The notes under the pieces: model-generated
The model's input: the letters and a program-made list of their open reading frames with translations, nothing else
Told to the model about the DNA's origin: nothing
Databases searched by the model: none
Shown: positions 1 to 11,180 of the stretch, in pieces
Position numbering within the stretch: the stretch's first letter is position 1
Layout: the number at the start of each line of letters is the position of its first letter
Position numbers and translations under genes: made by a program
Assembly: GCA_021234155.1 (NCBI GenBank)
Contig: JAJEKV010000083.1
Span: 1,763,932-1,827,931, forward strand
Reading direction: 5' to 3'
DNA: 64,000 bases
Source of the DNA: Isoetes taiwanensis
Lineage: Eukaryota > Streptophyta > Lycopodiopsida > Isoetales > Isoetaceae

Positions 1-13
1 TGAGGCCTTAGAA

Positions 14-270
14 GATATGGAAAAAGCTCCGTGCTGCGGAAGGGATGAACGCGACCTTCGGCTTCAGTACGAGGACATGAAAATCGGCTAGAGGATCATG
101 AAGATCCTAGCCGTTGTATCTATCTATTTTTTTGCTTCAAAGAGAAAAGTTTTCTCTATTTTTTTGCTTCTATCTATCTGTTGTTCCAATGTATGTTACG
201 TTTTATTCAAAATATCCTGCGGCGAAATGCCTTGCTTGCAATTAGGTAGCAATCAATGGATTTGGCGTCG
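14..270 (+). repeat. Diverged direct repeat, copy 1
   Basis: This stretch recurs at 894-1110. Both copies start with GAAGATATGG, pass through a GAGGATCATGAAGAT block and a TTTTTTGCTTC-rich block, and end with the shared string GCAATTAGGTAGCAATCAAT. The copies differ by many indels, so the duplication is old. I recognise no protein in it. Confidence 0.7.
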
Positions 271-499
271 TGTGATCTTGGATTCTATTTTGCTTCAATG
301 AGAAGTTCTATCTTTTAGTTATGTATCCGGTAAAATTACTTATGTATAGATTGTATCACGAAATTATCAATAAAATTATCACCGCGAGCTTTCTACGGAA
401 GAAAAGGCGTTAGAAGAAATGCTTGATCCTTTTTTCCTCACCACGGCCGAAATGCAGGTCCATTTTCACGACCCCACTGACATCCTTGCGTCGTGTGAC

Positions 500-796
500 T
501 CAAGCTACCCCTACGAAATCCACATTATAAATAGAAGACCTTCTATCTTGCCTTGACCTCGATCCTCTCTTCCCCTTCCCAGCCTTCTTACCATCTTCTC
601 TCCCCTTAGCCCTTCCTTCGCCTTCTCCTCCGGTGGCATCTTCATCCTCCTCCACCAAAGCGTACCGGAACTGCCCAGCGGACATCACCCTTAACATGGT
701 GATGAAAAGGTTCAAGGAGAGTTCCACGAGCCGAAACAACCGTTCGTAGAAGATGGAAGTGGGGTGGGGATTAGAATTCACTAGAGCTCTTTGCAT
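500..796 (-). pseudogene. Unrecognised coding relic with a Glu/Lys/Gly-rich tail
   Basis: A 98-codon open frame. Its first half reads like a structured protein (LNLFITMLRVMSAGQFRYAL) and its second half is charged and low-complexity (EEDEDATGGEGEG, then K/R/G-rich). A related segment on the same strand at about 2400-2530 reads NLFIRTPNTMSAREFYLFQY, which argues that both derive from one real coding ancestor. I do not recognise the family. The surroundings are repeats, so a transposon gene relic is the simplest reading. Confidence 0.35.
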
Positions 797-893
797 GGCG
801 AGACCATGAGCTTACGGCAACATTAACGAAGGCAGAGGCCAATAAGCCCAGGTAGGGTCGGCGGTTTTAAGCGCACCTGGCATTCCCTTGGCT

Positions 894-1110
894 AGAAGAT
901 ATGGAGAAGAAGCTGGTAGGAGGATGAAGCGCGACTTTAAACCGGATAAGTCTGAGGATCATGAAGATAAAATTAGCCATTATATATTTTTTGTTCAAAG
1001 AAAATTTGCTCTATTTCTTGCTTCTATCGTTCTCTTGTTTTGTTTTATTAAAAAGATCACCGGCCAGAAATGCCATTCTTGCAATTAGGTAGCAATCAAT
1101 GGATTTAGAA
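894..1110 (+). repeat. Diverged direct repeat, copy 2
   Basis: Second copy of the repeat at 14-270, in the same orientation. The best-conserved part is the last 25 bases. Each copy is followed downstream by a minus-strand coding relic (500-796 and about 2400-2530). The two relics share the residue pattern NLFI-T with MSA-F, so the whole unit may have been duplicated in tandem. Confidence 0.65.
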
Positions 1111-2057
1111 ATTATTATCAATCTCCTGCGATACACCTCGTTGTATGTATAAATTCATAATTTATTAATGGAAAAGTGTATGTAACACAAATATCTAGCT
1201 AGATTAATGTGATATAACTTGGAGGTAAATCTTGAATTTGCATGTGGATGACAGCGTCTATTCACATCGTGGCTTAATGGATGAATCTAATTTCAAGGGC
1301 GTGGCATCTTATTTATACAATAACAAGCGTCTTTTTGCGGCACTTTGCATTACGACTGGGATATGATATAGCGGATCCCCAGTCACGAACATTGAGCTCA
1401 CATTGCCCTGTTAAATGCTATAATTTTAATATAAATGGGATTATTACACAACTTTATGGGTGCTACGCGGCCGTAGATTCCAAGCGTATCTCTAGTTTCT
1501 ATATAAAGCGTCCGGGCCTTTGTCTTCTCCCTATCCGCCATCTTACGTTTCTACCACATCAGCCCCCTCGGCCATCACTCACCTGTTCTCCCATCACTTT
1601 CAATGGCCTCCCGCTCGGTTCCATCCTAGAGATCTTGTCTCAAGTTTTGGTCAAAGGAAATTGAACATTCGGCGGTAGGCGGAGGAGCGGATCGCTGCTT
1701 CTAAAAGAAAAGAATGATGAAGGCAAGGCGGTTCGCGGCCCGGAGAAAAGGCCGCCTTCTACGAGTGATTTTAGTCTTGGCGACAATCGGTGAGCGCCTT
1801 AGACCCATGAGTTGCGGCCCCGATATAACCTCAAAACGGCTTAGGGCCCTGTCCAAGGGGAGAGCCGACCTTTCGATGGCGGGAAGATAAGGTTCTGCGG
1901 AATGAGAACGTGGTTGCAGAAGGCAATCATGTTGGAGGAGGCGAAAAAAATTATCAGCGCCCTCCGGAAGAGCTTGCGGCGATCATAGGCATCGGGCTCC
2001 TCCTAGAGGGCGTTTTTACAATGTTTAATTGGTTTTATTTTTCAATGGGAAAAGTTT
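1111..2057. other. Degraded interval with a TATA-like site and broken frames
   Basis: No intact gene. A plus-strand reading after 1600 gives short blocks in shifting frames, such as AEERIAASKRKE and EKRPPSTSDFSLGDN. These look like a decayed basic, charged protein downstream of the TATA-like site at 1500. Nothing here is identifiable. Confidence 0.4.
1500..1508 (+). promoter_or_regulatory. TATA-box-like sequence
   Basis: TATATAAAG is followed by a C/T-rich leader and, about 100 bases on, an ATG in a short broken frame. This fits the TATA region of an element promoter or LTR, but there is no partner LTR and no intact downstream gene. Confidence 0.3.
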
Positions 2058-2174
2058 TTGACAAATGTCTGGAATAATGCGTTTCCTATTTTAATTTTCA
2101 ATATCCAGGTGGTAGAGAGAATGACAAGGCAGGATCCTGCAGTGAAACCTCTTCATAGGGTTTTTAAAGCTTCG

Positions 2175-2530
2175 TTATGTGCGATTCAGCGTGGTGTGAT
2201 ATCTGATGTAGTTAGAATAGTTATTAATGTGTTCCGGTGGACCCGTACCATTAATGTGTTCTAGCGGACAAGAGCGAATCCCTGGAAACCCGTGCGGCGG
2301 CGGTGTGTTTGTATGTTCAAAGCTAATATGTATAAATTGAGGTCCTTGCATGTGCTCCTTCGGTTGGTTAGAGTCTTTGCTCCTCACTTCTATAATCTTG
2401 CGTCCCTCCCATTTGTCATCTATGGCCTCCACATCCTCAACGATGCGATATTGGAAAAGATAGAACTCCCTCGCCGACATAGTGTTGGGTGTTCTAATGA
2501 AGAGGTTGAAGGACAGATGATCTTCTAAAG
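2175..2530 (-). pseudogene. Unrecognised coding relic related to 500-796
   Basis: Read from 2530 downward, the frame gives NLFIRTPNTMSAREFYLFQY and then RIVEDVEAIDDKWEGRKII. The first part aligns with the relic at 500-796. It continues into a Pro/His-rich tail that is probably not genuine protein. Function unknown. The two copies support a tandem duplication of a roughly 1-2 kb unit. Confidence 0.35.
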
Positions 2531-2636
2531 GAAAACACCGTTACAATTCAAAGAAGAAGAAAAGAATTCAACCTTCTCATGCTTAAGTAGCGGGGAGAGA
2601 GGCCGTCGAGGCGGTTGAATAGAGAAATTTGGACCG

Positions 2637-2821
2637 AGGATGACATGCACAACAAGCTGCCGAGGTGGTTATGGCGGCTTGAGGATGCTAATTGACCCGA
2701 GGAAAAGAACACGTTGTGCTATTGGGACGAGGCCCGGGACATGTACAAAGAGATGGTGGGCCAGTTGGTGGAGGAGCGTTTGGATAGGGTTGATTGCTAA
2801 GCGGGGAAGAGATGAAAACTG
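2637..2821 (+). pseudogene. Coding relic, RLWRLED-type fragment with one in-frame stop
   Basis: One frame reads EDDMHNKLPRWLWRLEDAN, a TGA, then PEEKNTLCYWDEARDMYKEM and VGQLVEERLDRVDC before a stop. It is continuous and protein-like except for the single TGA, which could be a mutated codon. It ends in a stop followed by an Asp/Met-rich GATGATGATG stretch. I cannot name the family. It may be the C-terminus of a transposon-encoded protein. Confidence 0.4.
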
Positions 2822-3398
2822 ACGAGGGCGGATTTGATGATGATGATGAAGATAATGAAGAAGAGCTACGCCTTTGGAGCAACAATGAGTCGTTGTATTT
2901 TGTTTTTTCAATGTAACATCTTTCACAACTTTAATCAAAAGTAACCCTTTTTTATTATTATCTTGTAAAGCTTCACCGCGGCCGAAGCCACATAAAATAC
3001 AAGCAATAGCGAACTCCCTTTATTCGTGGCAGAGTAATCTGAATAAGATCACCACGGCCTTGAAGCTGATTGTTAAAACAAGGTTGGAGGCAAGTACCCG
3101 GCGTCGTGTGAACATGCTACACATTACAAGTATACTTTTGCCGATTCTTTGTCTCTTAGATCTCCCCATTGCGATGCTGGTGGGGCCTAAATTTTGCCCG
3201 AGCAACTTTCCGTTTTCTCTTGACGTATGCCAATGGTGTTTTACGACTTACGGTTTGCTCCTTAAAAGCGACCTTCTTGTCGTGTTTTAGCCATCGCCCT
3301 TCTATAAAACCACTCTGTCGTCATGCAATCTTAGAGGGTTGGTTTCCCACATTTCCACCCCTCTTTGGTGTTCGCGATGAAAGGCTATTTTAGCTTGT

Positions 3399-5390
3399 TT
3401 ATGCGACTTCTCCATGCCTTGTGCACTCCACCTTTGCTAGGCTTCCATACTTCCTAAAAAACCAAGGTGCATGAGCCCAAAAGATGTGCAAGTAGTGGGT
3501 GACTTCACTCTCCCCATGCTCTATGAAAGCTTTAATAAATTTGTTATTAAACACCCGCGAACATTTACGCATCTTCTCTTGTGAGGTCCATTCTCTGAAT
3601 GTATGGGAACAATTCGAAGACAATGCATCCCATGCTTTTTCCTCAATGCGGCAGGCAGCGCATCATTCGGTCTGCTCCGCATCAACCGCAATTTTCAAAT
3701 TCATAGACCTTTTCTCCCATCACGGTTTCCGTTCGAGCCTCTCTATGATTCTTTTATGAGCGTCGAGGCTTTCATCCCTCAATTGACACCTTCTGAGGCA
3801 CACTTGTTCTTCTGCGTTTCTCATCGAGCTCTAATCTTACATTGCCACCATGCAAACCTGCTTCGATGGAACATGTTCAACTCTACGAATTCCTTCCTCT
3901 CTTCTCTTCTTATGCGAAATGTTCCACCGCGAATCTGCAGGCTCAAAAATATCATCTTGTCGATGATTCTCACAAAACCGTGCAAAGTCTTGCGAGATAT
4001 GAACCCTCTCTAATGGAATGGGGAAAATGCCATGGAACTTGGGATCTTCTTCTCCTCTATTAGGAGCATTTGCTTGGTTAAGGGACAAGGTTGAAACAGA
4101 TCTTCCCGATTACTTGACTTCCTTGCATGATTGCGATGCTGACAACTTTGCATGTTCCTTGTCCTCCTCCACTTATGTTGTACATTGCTTTCTCGGTTTT
4201 TTTAAATCGGGCGCCAAGTGAAAAATTACTTTGTAAGATCCATAGTGATCTACTTGCAATTTTCCCCTCCTCGAATCTAGATATTAGACTCGGGATGTCG
4301 GTTTGATTGAACACCCATTTCAAAACCTGGTAAGGTTTCTTTAGAACTTTAAAGAGACCTAACCACCGGGTGTCATCTTGATTGACATGAGAACCATTTT
4401 CCATACGCGCTTCTTCTCCTCGTCGGTCACCTCTACATCTTTTTTTGTTATTCTTGTTGCTCTTTGATTTAGCATGTGCAATTGCATTCTCAATTGCTCT
4501 ATTCATGATGACAACGGATACCCTCTCATACTTCTCAAACTTGGTGGGTTCCATTTCATCCAATTTTTATGCAAACTTCAATCTCACCATTAGTTTCTGC
4601 AAGCATTAAGTCATAATATTTGACAAGGAATTGTAAGAGTAACCAGGTCAACCCAAAGATTATTGCGTTCATTCATTCCAACTATATCACAACAATCCTT
4701 GCCATTCTTATCTTTTATGGCTATGGCGGGGACCAGCACATTCAACGTGGTGCATCTCTCTAATATGGCATACACCATCTTTGTCCTAGTAACCCTTGTA
4801 TTCTCGACAATTTGTGGGCGTGGAGCCGAATACTTTTTGTGCCCATTCTTTTCAGCGCTTGGAATGGCTTGAATAGAAGAACGGTAACCAAGCCTCACGA
4901 TGCCTACATCATCACAAACAAGCGATCTGTACATCGTGGCTTCTAACTTCTTGTAGATCTCCCTAGTACCATTTCCAATACCATCTTCTTGAGAGGGAGA
5001 GTTGTAGGGCGACAAATCATGTCCACTATCTCCTGTTTAGGTAAATGGGTTCTTCACTCGTAACCAAGATTGCTTCTAGTTTCCCCGGATCTTAAGCGGC
5101 CTTTGCTAGTGTTCTAAACGGACCTTGTGGCCGTGACCCTGCGTCTGAATGCACCTGATCAAACTTCAGGTTCCTCTATCGGTCGATAATGCTTCTTCCT
5201 TTCTCGCAAAGCCAAAGGGTGTTTCGTCAAATTCTTTAACCTACATTGAAGCCCAAAGTTTGCTCTTCGAGCTCTTGGATCTTTTCTTGCAGCTTGCCCT
5301 ATCACCAATTTGGACTTCTCCACTTAGTATCTCAAAGAAGTTCCCTCCCAAAGCCGTCATTCCTTTCCTTCATCACAGTGGAGTAATGAA
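3399..5390 (-). pseudogene. Large degraded gene of unknown family, probably transposon-derived
   Basis: Four adjacent minus-strand open segments (about 5390-5015, 5015-4611, 4563-4078, 4088-3399) read as parts of one protein broken by frameshifts and stops. The join near 4600 is especially clear: LVKYYDLMLAETNGEIEVCI in one frame continues as DEMEPTKFEKYERVSVV in another. The N-terminal part is charged and coil-like. The middle has a Lys/Arg-rich patch that could act as a nuclear signal. The C-terminus reads HGESEVTHYLHIFWAHAPWF and YGSLAKVECTRHGE. That block resembles one I associate with eukaryotic transposon ORFs, from memory and unverified. No catalytic motif is certain. Confidence 0.45.
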
Positions 5391-5755
5391 GCGAGAGAAA
5401 AAAAAGCTTTGGTTTAAGTTATAATTCTCTTGTGACAATCGGGCGGCTCATCTCAAGGAAGCGTATTTATTTCGAGATACCTTCATCCTCTCTCAATCTC
5501 ACAATATCCCAAGAGGCCAGAGTTACCGTCACCACAAAATCGGACTAAACTTGAAGCGTCCGAAATAGCGGTTTCCTGCCACTCAACGGATCAATGGATA
5601 TAAAAATTTTGCCATCCGCCCGGATGTCGATACTTTTGAGCACGCAAGGCGCAACATGTCGAGTCTAAGTTCTTATTTTTTAGACCTCTTTTTTTGCGAT
5701 TGAAGACTGGAGCATATTCACGAGTCGGTTGGATCCTTATCCACATCATTTGGAG

Positions 5756-6352
5756 CTTCCATACAGCGTGGATCGCCGCGGCCTTGAAATGAATAATGTA
5801 CAATTTGTATGTCCCGACACAATTCGCTTCGTTTGAGACTCGAATTGTACTAACCTTTCGTTTTTTGAAATTTGAAACGTGCATATGGAAAAGTCCATTC
5901 TCCTACAATCCATGCTTTTATACAAAGCAAATTCAAAATTGGTGTAGGGGGCGGAAGCTTTTATTGGGATGAAGTAAAGATCCCGATTCTGAACTTTTAA
6001 GGCGCAATCGCCCTCGAAGCTTTTCTAATACAAGCTTCAACCTACACATTCAAATTTTGAAATGTAGAAAGGCGGGAATGGACTCTAAAAATGAAAATAG
6101 GGCAAGACAAGAATCGGTGATGCGCGATTGGTATCGACAAACCAAGAGACACCTTCATGAGTTGCGGTATGCTATAATGCAAGTGGCTTTTAAGCGCCAC
6201 GTTTGCGTCAATCATCGACAACAAGAGAATTAAATACATATGGCGCCATAGATATCACGATTCCCTTATTAGGAGAATATTCTAAGCAAATCTAGCCAGG
6301 GAAAAGAGCGAAATATGGCGATGGAATGGCTGATAGGAGGCCATTTTTAGTT
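5756..6352 (+). repeat. 0.6-kb direct repeat, copy 1
   Basis: Partner of 7719-8304 in the same orientation. Shared strings include AACGTGCATATGGAAA, GTCCATTCTCCTACAATCCA, TTCAACCTACACATTCAA, GGTATGCTATAATGCAAGTG and ATAGGAGGCCATTTTT. Many small indels separate the copies. They could be old LTRs around a 1.4-kb interior or a tandem duplication. I saw no TG...CA ends, primer-binding site or target duplication, so I leave it as a repeat. Confidence 0.8.
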
Positions 6353-6933
6353 CATAAAACATAATATAACTTGGAATGATAGATATTTTATATGCAAATG
6401 GGAGACTATTGACGAGGGACTTGTGTTTAGTTTTAATTTGACAACAAATAAGAAAGTGGATCCTGCGATCACGAATTTAGTGTGTTCCATTTTGTTGCAT
6501 ATGTACTATTAAGCAGGTGTGATCCTTGAAAAATAATATGCTCTTTGAAAAGGGATGATGACTTATGTACTTAAAAGTGGTAACACATGTAAAAAAAAAA
6601 AAAAAAAGCTAGGTATTCAAATGGAATTAGAAGCAAAACTTTTTACATTCAAAATTTTTATGGCCGTATGGCTTTACATCATTTTGTAAATTTAAATGCC
6701 GGAGGCTTCAACTATTCACAACAAAAAGCCGGGAGGCTTGGGTCATATGGTAAGAAATTTGAGGCAAGCTCGACTAAGAACAAGGAAAAAAAAAATAAGA
6801 GGTGCTCTGCCCTAACAAATTTCATTCATCCGCTTCATCATGCGCAAAAAATAAGAAATAACCCGTTAGTTGAATGCTTAAAAGAAAGAAAACATGCATG
6901 TACCATGAACTAACGCCATGAGCTCCCTCGAAG

Positions 6934-7125
6934 TCAAAGGATTAAGTCTTCAACTTCTTCATCTTCTTCATCATCTTGGCTTCTTCTCCTAATTGGTGAA
7001 TACTCATTTTCCGAAGAATCTCCTATCCGGCCTTCAAGAACACCTGTGATGAACTCCTGCTCGAAATTTCCTCGATTCCTCATTCTCGATTCCTCGTCAA
7101 AGGAATCGGAGGAATCGAAGAACAT
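6934..7125 (-). CDS. Small acidic ORF, unknown
   Basis: A 63-codon frame beginning MFFDSSDSFDEESRMRNRG and ending in an acidic tail (DDEEDEEVEDLIL). Upstream, the same frame stays open for about 20 codons after a stop. It lies between the two 0.6-kb repeats. The composition resembles acidic tails of transposon proteins or a degraded nuclear protein. I do not recognise it, and it may not be expressed. Confidence 0.3.
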   Translation of the reverse strand: MFFDSSDSFDEESRMRNRGNFEQEFITGVLEGRIGDSSENEYSPIRRRSQDDEEDEEVEDLIL

Positions 7126-7430
7126 TCACAGAAGAACCGTGCAGCGTGGAGGGAACTGCTGGAGGAACACCTCTTCCAGCCGTGGCGGCGCCTCTTGGAG
7201 GACACCTCCGGCTCTTAAATAGCTGATCTCTTCATGGCGATGGACTAGAAATTAGGCGGAGGATCTAGCAAAAGATTGGCGGAGGAGGGGGAGAATAAGA
7301 GGCCAATCTAGGCTGGAATAGATATGAATTTGGATTAGGCGTGAAAATCGTAGGAATGATTCAGATTCAGGTCCTATCAACCATCATTACATGCCATTAT
7401 GTGCATATCTAGAAATTTGAGCCATATCTA

Positions 7431-7530
7431 ATATCTTCCTTTTTAACCTTATACCTAAATATCCAATATCTTCCTTTTTAACCTTATTCCTAAATAGCCA
7501 ATATCTTCCTTTTTAACCTTATTCCTAAAC
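7431..7530 (+). repeat. 35-bp tandem repeat, nearly three units
   Basis: The unit starts ATATCTTCCTTTTTAACCTT and begins at 7431, 7466 and 7501, a period of exactly 35 bases. Units 2 and 3 are almost identical, and unit 1 differs by a few bases. A minor minisatellite with no coding content. Confidence 0.9.
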
Positions 7531-8304
7531 CTATATGATTTGAGTTTAACCCGGAAAATGAACACCGATATAATTGAATTTAACATACTATTTAATACCA
7601 AGATGCTCACGTCACACTATGTCGATAATGGGATTTAAAAAAACACTCAAACCCTCTCGAGAAACCACGTAAGTGCCGAGCCTCACTTGTGTTTAAGTTT
7701 AATTTGACAACAAGCAACTTCCATCTTGTGTAGATCGCGGTGAAATCAAAGGTGTGGTATTTTTATGCCCCAACACAATTAAGCCGTGTGAGGCGAGCGT
7801 CGTACTAACCGTTTTTTTGAAATTTACAACGTGCATATGGAAATCGAAAAGTCCATTCTCCTACAATCCATGCTTTTATACATTAAAGCAAATTCAAATT
7901 TGGAATTGTAGGGGGCGGGAAGCTTGTATTAGGATGAAGTGAAGAGATCGGTTAAAGAAGCGCCGGCCGGCGCCTCGAAATGAAAGTCGATCTGATACAA
8001 AGCTTCAACCTACACATTCAACTTTTGAAATGTAGAAGGCGGTGACGCCGCCGCTTACCAAGACACCGTCATGAGTTGCCCGGTATGCTATAATGCAAGT
8101 GGCATTTAGAAGCGCCCGCGTGTTGCATCGGTCCGTCGACAACCAATTCAATTAAATACATATGGCCATGAATGTGCAATCCCCTTATTCGAATAATATT
8201 CCAAGCAAATCTGTAATTATGAGAGTTTGGTATCCTAGGTGGCATGGGAAAAAAGGGCCCGGAAATATGACGTGGAATGGGTGATAGGAGGCCATTTTTG
8301 AGAC

Positions 8305-11180
8305 CCCAAATCCGCCCTAATGCTATCCCTAGCCATCATCTAAATGACAACATAGTATGTAAATAGATTTCGACCCAACAATGGAAAAGCGAGGTATAAT
8401 GAATCTCAAGAGGATTACGAGTCAATGGTAGAAAGAGTGGGAAGAAACGATGATGAGTTTAACATGGCGACAAGCGGACATGCAAAAACCAAATGAACAC
8501 GAAAATATGGAAGCAAAATGGAACAATGAATCGCAAGGGGTCAACGAGTCTTTGAATGTCAATAGCGAATGTGTTAATATAAAACCAAAGGGACCCATCG
8601 AACAAGAAAACAAAGTGGCCCGGCGGAAAATGGGATCGTAACAAGAGGAACATAGTACAAATGGAAGAAATATTAGAGTTAAGCCAACAAAAAAGGATAT
8701 AATGGAATGGATGAGGTGAAAAAAGGAACCAACAAAAAAATGAAATAATTGACACAAACAAGATTGGACGGGATGAGACACATATGGCGGAGAGATAGAG
8801 AAAAAGGAAAAAAGAAAAAGCAACAAAGTGTAAGAGAAATCGAATAGAAGGAGCATATCACGAAAAGTCAAAAGGAAGCCAATGGATCTAATGCATTAAA
8901 TAAAAATAAAGAAGGCAAAGGTTAGATAAAGCGGATGGATCATATAAAAGAAAAGAGAACACAAAAAATTAACTTGAACAAATGGGCCAAATAAAGACCG
9001 TATTGCCACTAAGGAGGCGCCAATATTATAGGAAATAATTGGAGGGTAGAATAACAACAAAATAATAATAATAACAATAATAAGAAGAAGAACCTCCACC
9101 AAGCTAGCCACATGTAAAGGAACAACAATATTATAGCCAACAAAGGCGATATGAGCGAAGAAAAGCGAACCAATGAAAGGACAAGCGGACTATCACGGAA
9201 AGAACAAAGCGACAGGTGCTAAACATAATAGATTGCAATTGGAAAAACAAATGAACTAGAGCAAAAAGATCATCGAATGGAATAGAAATAGAAGAGGCAA
9301 GCTGAATAAGACATACTATTAATATATCAAGGAAAGGCGAGCAACAAAAGGGAACAAGACCATCATATCACTAGACCAAACCAAACATCTGTCAAAAAGC
9401 CTACCCACCGGTATACAACTTGCAAAAGAATCATCAACCAGGGGAATTAATCTACATGACAAAAGTATACATTAAGTGAAAAACGGGTATAGTTTAAAAT
9501 GACCTAAAGAAACCCACATGGGCCAAAAAAGATGTACGCATCAAATTATACAATCATGTGAAAATGCCAAAGGATATTGAGGAGCAAAAAGTTGCAAACA
9601 TGCAAAAATACTAATCGACCACAACGTACTTGTAAATATCAAAACAATAACCAAATAGCCAAAATCGAGACATACCTCCATTTATATGTTTCTAATGGGA
9701 GGCGAGATCCACCAAATGATGAAATGAGACCTTCTTGATGCGCTTGAGAGGTCAGTGAGAAAATAAGACACAAAGATTGAAGAAGGCGTTGATTGCCGGC
9801 AAAAAAGAAAGGCCCAAAGCGGCCGGCTTCGATTTGTACTAACGACTTGTTTAGCATCCCACAAAAGGGATAAAGGATCACAGAAAGATTTCTTCAAAAC
9901 AATGCTAAGAAAATGTATATATCGTTCATATATAACAAAAATATAGCAAAATAACCCCATCGACCCCTTTAACATCATGAAGGGATAAAGGGACCCTCGA
10001 GAGATTTACGCAAAACAATGCTAGGAAAATGTATGGTTCATGTATAACAAAAGATATGCGAAAAAATAACCCCATTACTTCTTTAACATCATGAAGAAAA
10101 AATATAGCGAAAAGAATAACCGCGTACATTGTGTGCTTATGAAGGTCGAACCCAAGCCCCCATTCAAACAAAGGAACAGCGTTACCAATGAAGCCACCAA
10201 AGTAATTGTTATACATGTGCCCACCGGTTTAATAGATTATCAATCGTGGTTTAATCAATTTAAAAGCGAGAACATGGCCGGCATTGCACGAGCTTTTTAT
10301 GCGGCGAGAACACTATCGAATTGCTTAACTTTGAGCGATCAAGATTGAGCTGGAGAGGCCGTAAGATGGAGCACTGTGAAGCCCTCAAGCCAAAAGGAGG
10401 GTTGAGGCCATTATAGAAGCGTGGTGTATGGCCCCTAGCGATGTCGATCCCTTGGACTAAGAGGATCACATCGAAGCATCACAAAAAAGCGAAGCAATTG
10501 AAGTTCTATTACAAAGGGCAACAATCCTAGACTTATCTAGGTACCGGCCCGAAAAAAAACAACAGGGCCGGGCGGAAAAGAATATACACCTCAAACCTGT
10601 TGCCATCCTCTACTAAAGCACAAGATCTCAATCGATTAAATTGCCCAGATTAGAAACCCCCGACCAAAATATCAAGAACCAAAGCTGAAACAAGCGATGC
10701 AAGCATAGCTCATCGGACCAAGAAAAAGTGCAAAACCCCTTTACCAAATGATCATACTAAAAAACCACCAAATCGTGGAAAGCCCGACAAAAGAGCGAGA
10801 AGACATAAAGCTCCAAATCTAGAAACGAGCCCCATAGAAAAAATAGAAGAAAAACATTGTTCTATGATAGCAACTTATCTGGATAGAGTGGGCTCACGTA
10901 GGCGATACTACCTCCTGTGGATCGCCCCATGCCTTTGGAGATGATAATCTCCATCACGAGGTTCCGATGACCACCGATCAAAGGGCCTTCCCAAGCAAAA
11001 AAGACATCGTAAATGCGATCTCCCTCGATTCAAAGCAAGGCCGGCGGGATAAATGATTTCCATGGAATCAATTGGTTATAAAGGCCTAAGGCCACGATTG
11101 CGAAAATATCGCGAGTGAGTCTCTTGATCGGGGGATGAAAAGAACTAAGATGAGATCGCGATGCCCACCGGCTGACTCAA
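8305..11180. other. A-rich, T-poor degraded interval
   Basis: Across roughly 8.4-10.9 kb the plus strand is strongly richer in A than T. No frame shows a recognisable protein. The open frames on the minus strand here are F/S/L-rich and result from the composition. An old retroelement genome with an A-rich sense strand could leave this bias. I saw no LTRs, tRNA-primer site or protease, reverse transcriptase or integrase motif. Confidence 0.5.
9867..10096 (+). repeat. 115-bp tandem duplication
   Basis: GGGATAAAGG at 9867 recurs at 9982. Both copies continue through CAAAACAATGCTA-GAAAATGTAT, ATATAACAAAA, a block of AATAACCCCAT and TTTAACATCATGAAG. The offset is 115 bases. The second copy runs into unrelated sequence after 10090. 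Confidence 0.85.

Larger units (their letters stand above)
6353..7718. other. Interior between the 0.6-kb direct repeats
   Basis: Holds a run of 17 A at 6591-6607, the acidic frame at 6934-7125 and the 35-bp tandem repeat at 7431-7530. A string TTTAATTTGACAACAA follows copy 1 (near 6433) and also precedes copy 2 (near 7697), so the duplication history is more complex than two simple LTRs. No retroelement protein is recognisable. Confidence 0.5.

Noticed and set aside
8422-9111. Hydrophobic minus-strand frames resembling membrane proteins
   Set aside because: The plus strand is A-rich and T-poor here, which forces F/L/S codons on the complement. No conserved motif is seen.
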